Assembly (NCBI GenBank): GCA_944470555.2
Contig: OX104134.1
Location: 52,195,890 to 52,259,889, forward strand
Source of the DNA: Heterobilharzia americana
Lineage: Eukaryota; Platyhelminthes; Trematoda; Strigeidida; Schistosomatidae
DNA length: 64,000 bases
Direction of reading: 5' to 3'
Shown here: positions 12,249-22,920 of the stretch, in pieces
Position numbering within the stretch: the first letter of the stretch is position 1
Layout of the letters: each line of letters begins with the position of its first letter
Made by a program: the position numbers and the translations under genes
Notes under the pieces: generated by a model
What the model was told of the DNA's origin: nothing
What the model saw: the letters and a program-made list of their open reading frames with translations, nothing else
The model's database searches: none

Positions 12249-12350
12249 CCCATTGTGTGATGTCTCCACTAATACTTGCTAACATCTTCAAACGTCAGAG
12301 CTTTATGCGCTGGGCTACCTAATCACGTTGATCACTCGTCATGTTTTTAT

Positions 12351-12388
12351 GTCAAATAGGATGAGATATGCGTCCTGCATTACACTAT
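12351..12388 (+). ncRNA. Partial hammerhead-like relic at an RTE insertion
   Basis: TCAAATAGGATGAGATATG followed by CGTCCTGCATTAC matches the 3' half of the same ribozyme repeat on the plus strand. The 3' tail of an RTE element begins immediately to the right, so the RTE appears to have inserted in this repeat. It forms a second inverted pair with the relic at 12,182-12,248. Confidence 0.45.
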
Positions 12389-12392
12389 TATC

Positions 12393-13113
12393 ATTACTAT
12401 TATTACTACTTTTCCCTTGGGTTCGTAGTGGAACAAAAGGCTTCAGTAGCACGCCTTCATTCCACTCCGTTCTCTGTAGTTTTTTGAATCTCACTCCAAG
12501 GCTCATTACAAGCTCTCATTTCTCCCTCACACGATATCCTCCTTGTCACTCTCACCTGGGATGCCCAACTAGTCGCTTCCCATCTAGGTTCAACGCAAGC
12601 AACTGGCATGGCACGTGATATCCCCAAACGGTCTTCTCAGTGCGTATACAATCCATCTCCACTTTCTTCGTCTGCATATTTATCAGGTGATAGGTCCTTG
12701 ATTGGTTTATTGCCAGCCAGCTAGCCAGCCAACCAGCCAGCCAGCCAGCCAACCAGCCAGCCAGCCAGTCAGACAGACAGAATTACTTCTTGCTTATTCT
12801 TTCTGGCAATCTATCTCATTTTCAGTATCGAGTGAGCGTAGATGGCAGCTGTTGATGACTGTCTGCAGTTTGTTGGAAATGCTTTTCGTGACACGCCAAG
12901 TCTCTCAATCATCACATAGAAGCACTGACTTGCTGACTGAATTCGTGTTGAAAGTTTGGATGTTGTTTACACTTTATGCTGAGTGAAGTGGAGTGCAGTA
13001 GATCTCCACTCTGATTTTAGGTTAATGAAGACCTGTCCTGCTGTGTCTTTCCGATCCCGGTTGGCTTTGACGCCCTCATCTGTGTCGCCACTGCCACTTG
13101 TAGTTGTAACAAT
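12393..13113 (-). mobile_element. RTE-clade retrotransposon, 5'-truncated 3' end
   Basis: The minus strand carries the 3' end of an RTE-type element: the C-terminal region with the decayed GRPR-like block (peptide GKRLVGHPR), a stop and a short AGTAATAATAG-type tail at about 12,393-12,415. It includes the CAGC minisatellite. Homology to other copies ends near 13,113, just after a segment shared with the copies at 18.4 and 33.6 kb. Stops and frameshifts make it non-coding. Confidence 0.75.
12712..12778 (+). repeat. CCAG(C/C/A)C minisatellite inside the RTE
   Basis: A run of CCAGC and CAACCAGC units about 67 bases long, ending in CAGTCAGACAGACAG. Open frames across it (PASQ or LAGW repeats) are low-complexity products of the array and not a gene. 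Confidence 0.9.
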
Positions 13114-13641
13114 GCAGTTAATGGGGTAAGGGAATACAAGCCAAATAGTCTGGTTGCCATGTAGTATTTATGCATGAACTAGGTCATAAACTGGTCTCAT
13201 TATAGAACAGAAGGCTGTAAACTGTGTGACCCAACTTTTTCCAGCTTTGTTCAGCATATTTATCCCTCACGTTCTCATCAACGTGGACAGGTATTCATTG
13301 GTTTATTTAAATGTTTTCTGTACCGAAACACTTAGTGTACACAGATATCTCCAATCCTTTCTTACTCTTATCTTCTTCAGTAAGACGTAGTCTTTCAGCA
13401 CAATAAAATTGTACGTATTTCCCTTCTTACCATCCATCTTTGCCATTTCGGTAAAAAGCGGTTCGTTTGTGATGGACTGTTTCTCCGAACACTATTTATC
13501 CCGTTTTTGACATTGTCGCTGAAGACATAATCTGTTAATCAGATGATTAAGATGTTCTTCAGCTTTCTTAAGTGTTTACCTGATAACATGAAAATTGGTG
13601 GCAGCAAGTATTTAAAAATTCCATTTTAGTCTGTTTATTAG

Positions 13642-13720
13642 AAATATCACATAGTGAAACAGTAGAATTTACTGGGTAACATTTCGGACACAATTTATTG
13701 TCCATATTCATATCAAGTAA
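13642..13720 (+). repeat. Dispersed short repeat, member 1
   Basis: Shares ATATCACATAGTGAAACAGT, TTTACTGGGTAACATTTCGG and ACAATTTATTGTCCATAT with 24,073-24,140, and more loosely with 42,034-42,116 and 27,730-27,812 (-). Identity of the family is unknown. Confidence 0.5.
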
Positions 13721-15837
13721 CTCCACAACTTCGAGACAGACTTTATATATTCCTAATCTTTCCTCCTTCTGTGTGATGATAAGGGTAGTGAACTTTCCAT
13801 ATATCTGGAACTAAAAGGGAATTACAATCGACCACAGTGCTCAAGTTTCACTCTACTATTAAGTATTTAAAAAGCATTTTATGGGATCCTGCACTCATAT
13901 TGATGTTGCTGGAGGTGTGTGTAAAGGCAAGGTCAGCGAAAATCATTATCTGAACGGCTTTATATTTTCAACAAATAGCAATGCCCAACTGTTCAGTTTA
14001 GTGCCTTGTCATCTTAGTTTGTTTGGTTTGTTAGTAAGCTTACTAGAAAAATTCGCTACTGTTCCCTGCAGGATATTTGTTTAATGTTTTTTCAAATCTC
14101 CATACACACTTGAACTGGTTGAATCCCAACGTCAGCTCATTGGGACAAGTTTGTAATGGGTGTAAATACTTGTTTAAATTTTTTTACGTGAAGATGAGGT
14201 AAGTCAACTTAGTTTCAATCTAATCATTTGGAATGAGCTATTTCCCACTTCTAACGATGATATATGACGTTAACCGTTTGCGTATTTGGACCATTGATAC
14301 TTGTAATCGAATTAACAAATGAATCTGTCAGTGTTTATCTCCTTGTACTAATCCCACTTGTGGGTAGCTGGATGACAGATGATGTTGTTTCGCAGAGAAA
14401 TATTAAAATAGCAAAGATTAAACTGTGTTTTGAGCTTATTGACATCACTAATCAGTGTGACTATAGACTCTGAATTAATAAAAAAAATATGAGAACATTT
14501 TAGGTTAACGAAGCAATTTATTTTTATCAAAGTTATACCTGAAAGATTGATGTGATGTGCGAAAACCGTTATAAACTTGCTATAAATTTATCCCAAAAGG
14601 AAAGTTTCTGGTCACCAAAATATTGATTTCCTACAAAAACTAAAGAATTGAACAAGAAAAATATATTTTGTCTTAAAATAGAACCATCATGCTTGCAGTT
14701 GTCGCCATTGTTTTGCTATGTTGTTGCTGAATACTAGAAAAAGACAGTTTTGCCACAATATATATAACCTTTTTACTTCGATCGTATTCGCAATGTATCA
14801 TTCAGTCACAATAGTTAACTTGTCTTGGAAGAATTTGGAAGACTTTATTTTATCTGTTACTCTTCTCAAATTACTTGTTCAGAATTTTGGGGGAATAATT
14901 CAACTAGAAGTCAGCATTTTCTTCTTATTGATTGGGATGAAATATAAGAATTAATGATGGATAATCCAACACAGCGATAGTTATTCAGGATAATTACTTC
15001 ACAGCCATCAGGAGAAAATGAATTTTGCTTCAGAAGACCAACTGATTCTTGTGTACGAACGGTACATGGGAAGCATCTTCATTGTTGTTTGACAATGGTC
15101 TGAGTGTGACAAGTCTCCTTCAGAAGTAAGATAACAGTGATCTTTAAATCAAATGTAAACTTAAAATCGAATCAGCATGGGCTTCCATTTCTTTCATCTT
15201 AGACTTTCAAAAATATCAGAGACTTCTAGTTTTAATATCTTTGCACACGAAAACCAAATAAAACTCTCATTTGATCAGATTTCAAAGAAATATGCTTTCA
15301 CGTATGAGACAAATATTAAGTCCCCTGTCAGAAAGACTTGTGATGATGTCAGGCAGGAAAAACACGCTAAAATTCTCTTACGTAATGGTTGGTCAACAAG
15401 AGTTATGCAGCGAAAGAAATTAAAGAATGACATTGTCCAGCTTTAAAGAAAGTCCTACTTAACCTCAAATTTGAAGATAACGCACTGAGGAGAACACTAG
15501 TTGTTTCAAGTTTCCGGACCATCTTTTCATGCAAGCAGCTGATTTTTTAGAGTTTAAAGAAAGAGCTGGCGCACTGCACTTCATAAACGCATATCCAAAA
15601 GTACAATGGATTCCGTGAACCTTCGTCATTTGGCCATACCATGTGCTGACAAGCCAATAGCGCTTGTTAAAATAATTCACCTTGTTCAGAAAAGCCTGAA
15701 AACAAAACAACATCGAAATCTACCGTCAAGAATATAGTGGACCCATGATATCCACCTTGCCTCCTAAAGTCACTAAAAATCCTCTAAGAAACTCAATTAG
15801 ATCAATCAAAAAAGAGGGGGTAAGATCTTCAAAAGAA
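13721..15837. other. Unique spacer with two overlapping ORFs of unknown status
   Basis: No repeat motif recognised. Frames of 89 codons at 15,177-15,446 (+) and 82 codons at 15,465-15,713 (-) look somewhat protein-like (plus strand: RKTCDDVRQEKHAKILLR; minus strand: WYGQMTKVHGIHCTFGYA), which could reflect a decayed element. I cannot assign either to a family. Confidence 0.3.
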
Positions 15838-17570
15838 ATTATTATTATTATATTTATTTGTCATTTGTGTTCCTAGTGGAACAAAAGGTTTCAGTAGCAG
15901 GTCTTCTTTCCAGTCTGTTCTCTGAAGTATTTTCAACATGGCTAAACGGCTGCCAATAAGCTTTCGTTTCTTCCTCACACGATCTCTTCCATGTCGACTC
16001 GGACGTCCAACTCGTCACTTCTCCATTGAGTTCCACTCAACGGCCTCAAATGACGCGTGATGTTCCCAAACGTTCTTCTCAGACCACATCAAATCCAATC
16101 TATCTCCACCTGCTTCTGCATATTTGTCGGGCGATGTGTATTTGATATAGTGTTGTCAGGTCTCTGTCTCTCCTACCAGCAGCCTGTTCTGCTTCACTTG
16201 CTAATGTGTCGTGGAAGTGTCTTCCGTTTTTGCACGCACTCTTCTTCACATCTTTGTCCAGTTTAGTGTTTTACAGGTTGTACTCAGTTCCTCCTCTCGT
16301 TGTGCATCCTTGCACTGGTTCATCTTCTGCTTCACCATCACCACCTTCTTCTCCCTCCTCTATCAGCTTCCATGTGTCCGTCGAGATCCATTCCTTATCT
16401 TCTCTCTTCTCCCTTCCTAATACGGTTATGGAGGTTTCTTTCCACATCCTTTTCAAAGAGTTCCAGTGTTCTTCCACACAGGTTCCTTCAGGGATTTTGC
16501 TCAATGTCTCCCATTTTGTTCTGATGGCTGTCTGACGTGAAGATGTCCTTCGTAGTCTCGTCCTTCAGTCCACTTTCTGTTCTGGGTGTTGAACTTCAAC
16601 TGTGGTCGTCTATCACCAATTACGTTGAAAGCTTTCAACTTGATTTTGGAGGTAGGTTCCTTGCACTAGATGCACTAGTGAGTGGTGTGAACCTACATCT
16701 GCTCCCCGTCTTGACATTGTGTCAAGTAGTCTTCACATTGAAATGAAGTCGATCTGATTTTTAGTGTGTCCTGATGTCTGGTGAAATCCATGTCTCTGCC
16801 TTGTGAATATCTTTGCGTTTGTACACAGTGCTTCGCCTCCAATCACCAATTCGTTGAATACACAGAATTCTGCAAACAGTTCTCCATTCTCGTTCATCAC
16901 CTCACCGAACGCATCTCGACCCATGGTTAGTTCTCTCTGTGTTGTCCGCCCCTAGTTCGGCATTGGCAGTTTGGCCCATCAGAGTATTGATGTCGCCAAC
17001 TGGGATGGGGTCTTGTCCAGTGTTGATTGCAGTTGTCTGTGGAATTCCTCCTTCTTCTCTTGATCCGCTTTATTTGTTGGCGCGTAGCATTGCATGATTG
17101 TGACTTTCCTTCCTTTTGAGTTGAACTTTGCTGTCATGATCCTGATGCTGCAGGAGGAGACTAGTTCCCACTGCATGAGAGAGAGCCTTCGATGCTGTTG
17201 GGGACATCATGATAGCCACTCCAAAACTCAGTGTGCTGTGCTCGTGGTTGTCGTCTGGGTGACAATATCGGAGTAGATTATTGATTCTCCTACCCAGTTG
17301 ACAGTTTGGAGAGTTCACTCCCACTCCACCTGCTTTCGCCGATTCTATGCTATGTCTTTTCATCTCGTTTGCAATCTGGGCAGCCTTGCTAGTTTCAGAC
17401 ATGATGCGGACATTCCATGTTTCCATGCATGCTTTCGCATTCATCGAGAGAAGGGGAGACAGATCGGTCAATTGGCCTTCCAAAGTCTTTCAACAACTGG
17501 CTTGATTTCACCTCTTGGATTCTGGCTCTTTTTATATATTTAATTTGTGCTTTACAGTTTCTTTAGCAGC
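15838..17570 (-). mobile_element. RTE-clade retrotransposon with internal deletion
   Basis: The minus strand starts in a 5' region related to the full copy at 60.1-63.5 kb and carries the apurinic-type endonuclease: METWNVR, then MQCYAPTNK, then the block with GEVMNENGELFAEFCVFN and TKNQIDFI. From about 16,140 to 17,510 it is nearly identical to 61,940-63,305. At about 16,140 it jumps straight to the 3' end (peptide ETFCSTRNTNDK, tail ATAATAATAAT near 15,840), so the whole reverse transcriptase is missing. It shares a frameshift in the endonuclease with the other copies. Non-coding. Confidence 0.82.
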
Positions 17571-17775
17571 TTGACAACGAATATCAAATTCTATCTCTAT
17601 TACCTTTGTCATTGATTTTATTATGCCACTTGTATTGTGCTCCTCTTTGAGGTAATTATCGAGTAGAAAAACTGTTTGCAAATTAAAAGACGACTAATTA
17701 GTTTTGGAACATGATAAATTCAGGAAAAATAAATCATGTGCAAAGCAAATTGCAATGCTACTCTATACATCTTCA

Positions 17776-19130
17776 CAGAACAGAGTGTAGAATGGAAGTC
17801 AACTCAACTCTACCTCAACTTCATCATTTTTGAAAAGGCATTCGACAGCGTCGACCGACAAGTAATTAAGTAGGCAGCTGCTTCAACACTACGGTTTTAG
17901 TGCTACAAACATTTATCAACCTCATTCAACAGCAGCTATATGATGATATGATGCTACATGCCAAGTGATTCACATCGGGAAGCTCAGTGATGCCTCTGAA
18001 TTGAAGACAGGTTGATAGGTGAGACAAGTTTGCCACCTACTATCAACGGTGATCTTCCTGATTGTGGTCGATCGGACTGAACTTGATCATGCAAGAAACT
18101 GTGAGGATTGAGAATAGGGGTCTACGCTGACTGGACCGATGAAAAGACCCTAGAAGAAGATTTGGATTTCGCCGCCAATGATGATTTATGTCTAATGTCT
18201 TAGTCTTATCTCCCAAACTCGAAGATCTACAGGCGTAAGCCAACAAGTTGACAGAAGAGGTAGGGCAGTGAGGATATGACTTCCTTCGGGTGGACGTAGA
18301 GAAGACAGAGGTGATGAAGACACGCAACCAACAACAGCATCAACAACAAGCACCAATCAGTATGAACCGGAGAAATCTGAAGGAAGTAGTCTCTTTCACC
18401 TAACTAGGCAAGGCAACATTGTTTCAACTACAAGTGGCAGTGGCGACACAGATGAGGGCGTCAAAGCCAACCGGGATCGGAAAGACACAGCAGGACAGGT
18501 CTTCATTAACCTAAAATCAGAGTGGAGATCTACTGCACTCCACTTCACTCAGCATAAAGTGTAAACAACATCCAAACTTTCAACACGAATTCAGTCAAGC
18601 AAGTCAGTGCTTCTATGTGATGATTGAGAGACTTGGCGTGTCACGAAAAGCATTTCCAACAAACTGCAGACAGTCATCAACAGCTGCCATCTACGCTCAC
18701 TCGATACTGAAAATGAGATAGATTGCCAGAAAGAATAAGCAAGAAGTAATTCTGTCTGTCTGACTGGCTGGCTGGCTGGTTGGCTGGCTGGTTGGCTGGC
18801 TAGCTGGCTGGCAACAAACCAAGCAAGGACCTATCACCTGATAAATATGCAGACGAAGAAAGTGGAGATGGGTTGGCTTGCCTTGGATTGGATTGGGCAC
18901 ACACTGAGAAGACCATTTGGGGACATCACACGTCGGGTCAGGCCGTCGAGTGGAACTCAAAGGAGAAATGACGAACTGGGCCTCCCAGGTGGGTGTAACA
19001 CGGAGGAGATCATGTTAGGAAGAAATGAGAGCTTGTAATGAGCCTTGGAGTGAGATTCAAAAAACTACAGAGAACGGAGTGGAATGAAGGCGTGCTAATG
19101 AAGCCTTTTGTTCCACTAGGAACTCAAGTG
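17776..19130 (+). mobile_element. RTE-clade retrotransposon fragment, RT to 3' end
   Basis: The plus strand enters the reverse transcriptase at the block encoding FEKAFDSVDRQVIK (17,833 on) and runs through the finger and thumb parts to the C-terminal region, which holds a CTGG minisatellite (18,751-18,812). It ends near 19,130 after a segment matching the 3' ends of other copies (TTTTGTTCCACTAGGAAC). Stops interrupt all frames. 17,783-18,665 is nearly identical to 26,833-27,720. Confidence 0.8.
18751..18812 (-). repeat. CTGG minisatellite inside the RTE
   Basis: The same array as at 12.7, 33.2 and 55.4 kb, here on the opposite strand because the host element is on plus. About 62 bases of GGCTGGCTGGTT-type units, preceded by TCTGTCTGTCTGACTGG. 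Confidence 0.9.
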
Positions 19131-19679
19131 AAAATAGAAAAATTAACTATTAGTGAAGGATATTGTATGTTTGTGCAAATCATCACTGAGAATTCAGTCA
19201 GGTTAATCCAATAATAAAATTGTTCATTGAAATGAAGTATTTACAGAAATGAAATTTCATTACATCAAGGAGTTATTTGCTCAATAATAACAGGAGTATG
19301 GGGCATGGAATACTAATGAATTAGTTTGTTAAAAAAGCTCAGTGGAATGTTGTATCACGAAGTAACTAGGCCATTTGGAGAATATTTTTTCATTTCAACT
19401 GAAATGAGGACATTTAGATTATTTTTGTTGGCATAAACACAGAGGCATTTATCTGAATTGTATTACGCCTGCCACTTATGCTGAAAAACCTGTTTGTCTG
19501 GAGAAGCAATTTCCACGAAGCCGCGAAATGTCAGAAATTTATTTTTCTACCTCATTGGAATTTTACAATTATATTCACTTTATAATATGTTTAATTAGGT
19601 TTGTGGGGATTTAGTGTTTATTTTTATGATTATATTTCGTTGGAACGTGTAATTATCCTTTGTTACATTGGATAGAATA
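19131..19679. other. Unique AT-rich spacer
   Basis: No feature recognised. Confidence 0.4.
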
Positions 19680-19830
19680 TTTTAGCCTTTGTTGGCATGT
19701 GGATTCCTCTGCAAATGCCCCAATATTACCTGATTATTTGTTGTTATAATTGACTCCCTTATGGCTAGTAGTGGAGTAACGGACGCACGTTGCGTTTCAT
19801 TTGGGACTCATCTGCTGGATATATGTTCAT
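19680..19830 (-). repeat. Sm-alpha-type short repeat with broken hammerhead
   Basis: The minus strand reads ATCCAGCAGATGAGTCCCAA, then ATGAAACGCAACGTGCGTCC. The box GATGAG and the 5' side of stem II are kept, but the 3' side of stem II (expected AGGAC) is deleted, so the core cannot fold normally. The downstream tail (GTCAATTATAACAAC, then GGGGCATTTGCAGAGG) matches the tail of the copy at 11.04-11.07 kb (GTCAATTATAATCAT). Confidence 0.55.
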
Positions 19831-19931
19831 TCTCCCATATACCAAATATAATTTATATAGATATGAACATCGTTCAATGCTGAGTATTGTGGGAGAGTCA
19901 CCTGAGTAGCCGTGAATAGTGATAAATCACT

Positions 19932-19934
<3 letters not shown>

Positions 19935-19980
<46 letters not shown>
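19935..19980. repeat. (AT)n microsatellite
   Basis: An uninterrupted dinucleotide run of about 46 bases. Confidence 0.98.
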
Positions 19981-19982
<2 letters not shown>

Positions 19983-21660
19983 TTCATTTACAAAGTCCCC
20001 ACAAGGATATCCCCGGGGTTTGTTATCTATTTTCTGCTACGCAAACTCATTTTGACGTATTTGTTCTCTTCAGTTCATGTAAGGCGCTTACTTGGTTATC
20101 GTTATTGGGAAAGGCGGTTGATGAACAATTAGCTACGAGCAGTATACTTCTGACAACAAGTAGTATCACTTTTAGTAAGCGCTGACATTGACGTAGACAT
20201 GTCATTTTGCCATTAATATGATCAGTGCTGTGAATGAAGAATGCAGTGCACTTGATAGGAGCTTGTCTGGTAAAGGATGATCTGGATATTTTATGCTTCA
20301 GACTCTGATGACAACATGAAGCTGGTTCCATAAATGACAGTAACTGATGATGAATTTGAAACAGATGGATGTTCTAAAGACTTGATTTTGTTAACCATTG
20401 TAACCCTCTGGTTTGAAATAAAACTAACTAGTTGAAATGATTTTTTTCTAGAAGGTTAAAACCATTGCAAGATTTTTCCCAATAGGATTCTGAATTCAAG
20501 TAAAACAAACTCATTCTACCCAATTAAAGTAGATTCGTATTTCGTGACACATTCGAAATCCACTTCAGAGATTTTTATAATGGGCCTTCAAAAGACATCT
20601 GCAGAAACGTAGATTTAGTTAAACCGCATTCTCACTCTTTTAATTATCAACCTGGCTAGGTTTCCAAAATTTTGGTTTTTTTATTTAGGTATCTTTGGAA
20701 TAGATGTAGATATCGTGACTTGTAGCTACCGATAATTGATATTTACTGGTCATGAAAAATATAATTCTCCAGTAGAAATTTGGATATGCATTCATTTTAA
20801 CACTAGACGTCTTGAAGCCTTTGTATTACATTTTCATGCATTTGTGAAGGTAGGTATTCTATGTCATTGACAAATCGTTTCTAATATCCATTGATACAGC
20901 TGTGTGTCATTTACAACTTTGAAAGTAGGAACATTCAACCCTGAATTTCGCCTTTATGCGTATCTTGCTTTCATATACCATACAAACAATCTACTTGAAT
21001 TAGTGCAATAAGGCTATGATTTGACTGATCACTGTGTTCCTAGAAGACTTCCATAACATTTTACTGGGAATATAATCATCTAATACGTTACGAGCAGCAA
21101 TTCCGGACTCACTTATTTACTGCATTATTTAAATGTAGCTGGTTCGAAATCAGAGGCTGTTGGTGCCTGTATTTGTCCCGGACAATTTGACAACTGAAAT
21201 AGAATGGGAAAAGTTACATTGACTGATCACTAGAAAGCAACCAATCTGAATTTATATAGTCCTCAATACTGACTGAATTCTATTGATCATTTTTCAGTGT
21301 GGCCACCAAGCTTGGTGGCTCATTATTGCGGTGGACTCCATGGATTTTAGTTGGTTGAAGGCTATCGGTTGGAAGCTCTGGCGACATCACTTCCCTCGAG
21401 GTACCAGATACGCCTAGCTGATGAGCGGAAGCAAACACGAGGGCTAGGTTTACAGGTCTTCCTGCTGATTAGTTGCAGCCAACTAACATCTATGAAAGTG
21501 CACTACAATAGTGAGCCTCCTAGATTGGTAGCCACATTGCAAAATGATCGACTGAATTCGCTAAGCATTCGGGACTAAACAACATGAGATTGTCTGCTCT
21601 CTAGTGATTAGACAGTGCAAGTTGTTCAGACCTACAGGAAACCAGCCTAAGTTCGAATAG
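19981..21660. other. Unique spacer
   Basis: No assignable gene. A 75-codon frame at 21,351-21,578 overlaps sequence that leads into the tRNA-like repeat at 21,661, so it is probably repeat-derived. Confidence 0.35.
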
Positions 21661-21822
21661 GTCTGTGGTAACATCACTGACTGTGGCTTTGGTTGACGTG
21701 GGTTCGAATCTTAGGCGGAACATCGGTTTTATTGAGGTTGTAGATACACCTTGTTGATGAATGCCAACAAGCTCAAAAACTAGATCCAGAGCTTCCTGCC
21801 GACTGCATCGAACCAGCTAACA
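21661..21822 (+). repeat. tRNA-related short dispersed repeat, copy 1
   Basis: Contains GTGGGTTCGAATC, a good Pol III B box, about 25 bases after a weak A-box-like stretch (CTGTGGCTTTGGTTGACG). The downstream part (GGTTGTAGATACACCTTGTT, ATGAATGCCAACAAGC) matches 38,330-38,375, so the two are copies of one family. No full cloverleaf can be drawn. Confidence 0.5.
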
Positions 21823-22798
21823 ATGAGAGACTTCGGATGATCATAAAAGATCTTATAACGTAAGCCGAAAACCCCTGGTTACGCGGACTGAAAGTTCTTC
21901 TGCATACTTAGACGTTTCACATATAAAGGCCTTCAGCTGACCACAAAACTGTTGTTAAACGACAGTGCAGTAGGCGTTCATAACATATATGTAGAATGCA
22001 TGGACATTTTTATTAAATAACGGGTGACTGAAAATTTTCAGGTTATTCACTGCTGACTGACGTCCATACTGAATGAAGATATTCCCAGATGTAATACTTG
22101 ACATTTTGAAGAAAATCTATTCATAGTATCACAGCAGGTTAATAGATTTTTAATCGTATCAATATCATAAGCCTTTTTTTTCTTCGATACTTAAGTAATA
22201 AAACATTTTACACACAATCGTCAAAACTCACCTGTTTCTAAACTTAAAGATACATGAAGATATTCGTCATATGTTGCATCTGTCGCTCATCCCTTGTCAA
22301 TATTTCCGTGCAGTTTAAGGATTCTCCTTCTGTCTCACCTCATACGCATAAGTGACAGTTTCCTTCTGCAATTAAATGTCACTTGGTATGATTACTTTAA
22401 GGATGCTTCAATAGTGCTCATATTCACCCTTCAAAGTAACAGATAAATAAACGAACACACATTTTAAATTCGATCAGACTTATAACTGACTTTTAGTTGT
22501 GGTAATACAGTTGTATTTACAGTTCAGTTGCTGATTATTACATAAGCTAGAAATTTCTTTATGAATTATTGATTTTTATGATGTTGAAATGGCTCTGTTA
22601 AGGTTTATCTGAGTTGAAAATTGAAATCAGTTAAAACGCTTTATTTCACTAGTCAAAATCAATCTACTTTGATGTTATAGGTAGTGGATCTCCACCGTTG
22701 ATTGGACCAAATCGAGTCACCACTGTTGTCATGAGGGCTGCTGCTGGGATGGCTTGATATTGTCGGTTTTCTTCGAATTCGATATTCTTGACAGACAG

Positions 22799-22856
22799 TG
22801 GCTAGCAGCAGAATCTACGACATGGGTTTCATCTTATTTGGGTCAGCTGGATGAAG
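22799..22856 (-). ncRNA. Hammerhead-like relic
   Basis: The minus strand reads CATCCAGCTGA, CCCAAATAAGATGAAACC and ATGTCGTAGATTCTGCTGC. GAAA is kept, but the TGAG after CTGA is deleted, so stem II cannot start. Its 5' arm overlaps the plus-strand relic that follows. Confidence 0.5.
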
Positions 22857-22920
22857 CTGTCCTACAGTGGGCAAATCCCAGTAGGATGAAATGTGCGTCC
22901 TTCATTCCGCTGGTAACCAC
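22846..22920 (+). ncRNA. Rearranged hammerhead-like relic with extended hairpin
   Basis: Helix I is kept as GGATGAAG paired with CTTCATTCC, and ATGAAATGTGCGTC supplies GAAA and the cleavage-type triplet. Where CTGATGAG is expected the sequence runs CTG and then a long hairpin (TCCTAC and GGG pairing with CCC and GTAGGA). The catalytic core is therefore missing although the flanking fold is strong. Confidence 0.45.

Larger units (their letters stand above)
10143..13113 (+). repeat. Long near-identical duplication, copy 1
   Basis: This block recurs at 52,985-55,831. From 10,372 to 12,712 the offset is a constant 42,699 and almost no differences are visible by eye. Copy 1 holds 143 bases (10,229-10,371) that copy 2 lacks. 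The block contains a Penelope-like relic, four hammerhead-type relics and the 3' part of an RTE element. Past the CAGC minisatellite the two copies differ more. Homology stops at about 13,113, inside the RTE. Confidence 0.9.

Noticed and set aside
16206..16535. 109-codon plus-strand frame, repeated identically at 62,002-62,331
   Set aside because: Identity between copies reflects recent RTE duplication; the frame is antisense to the RTE coding strand.
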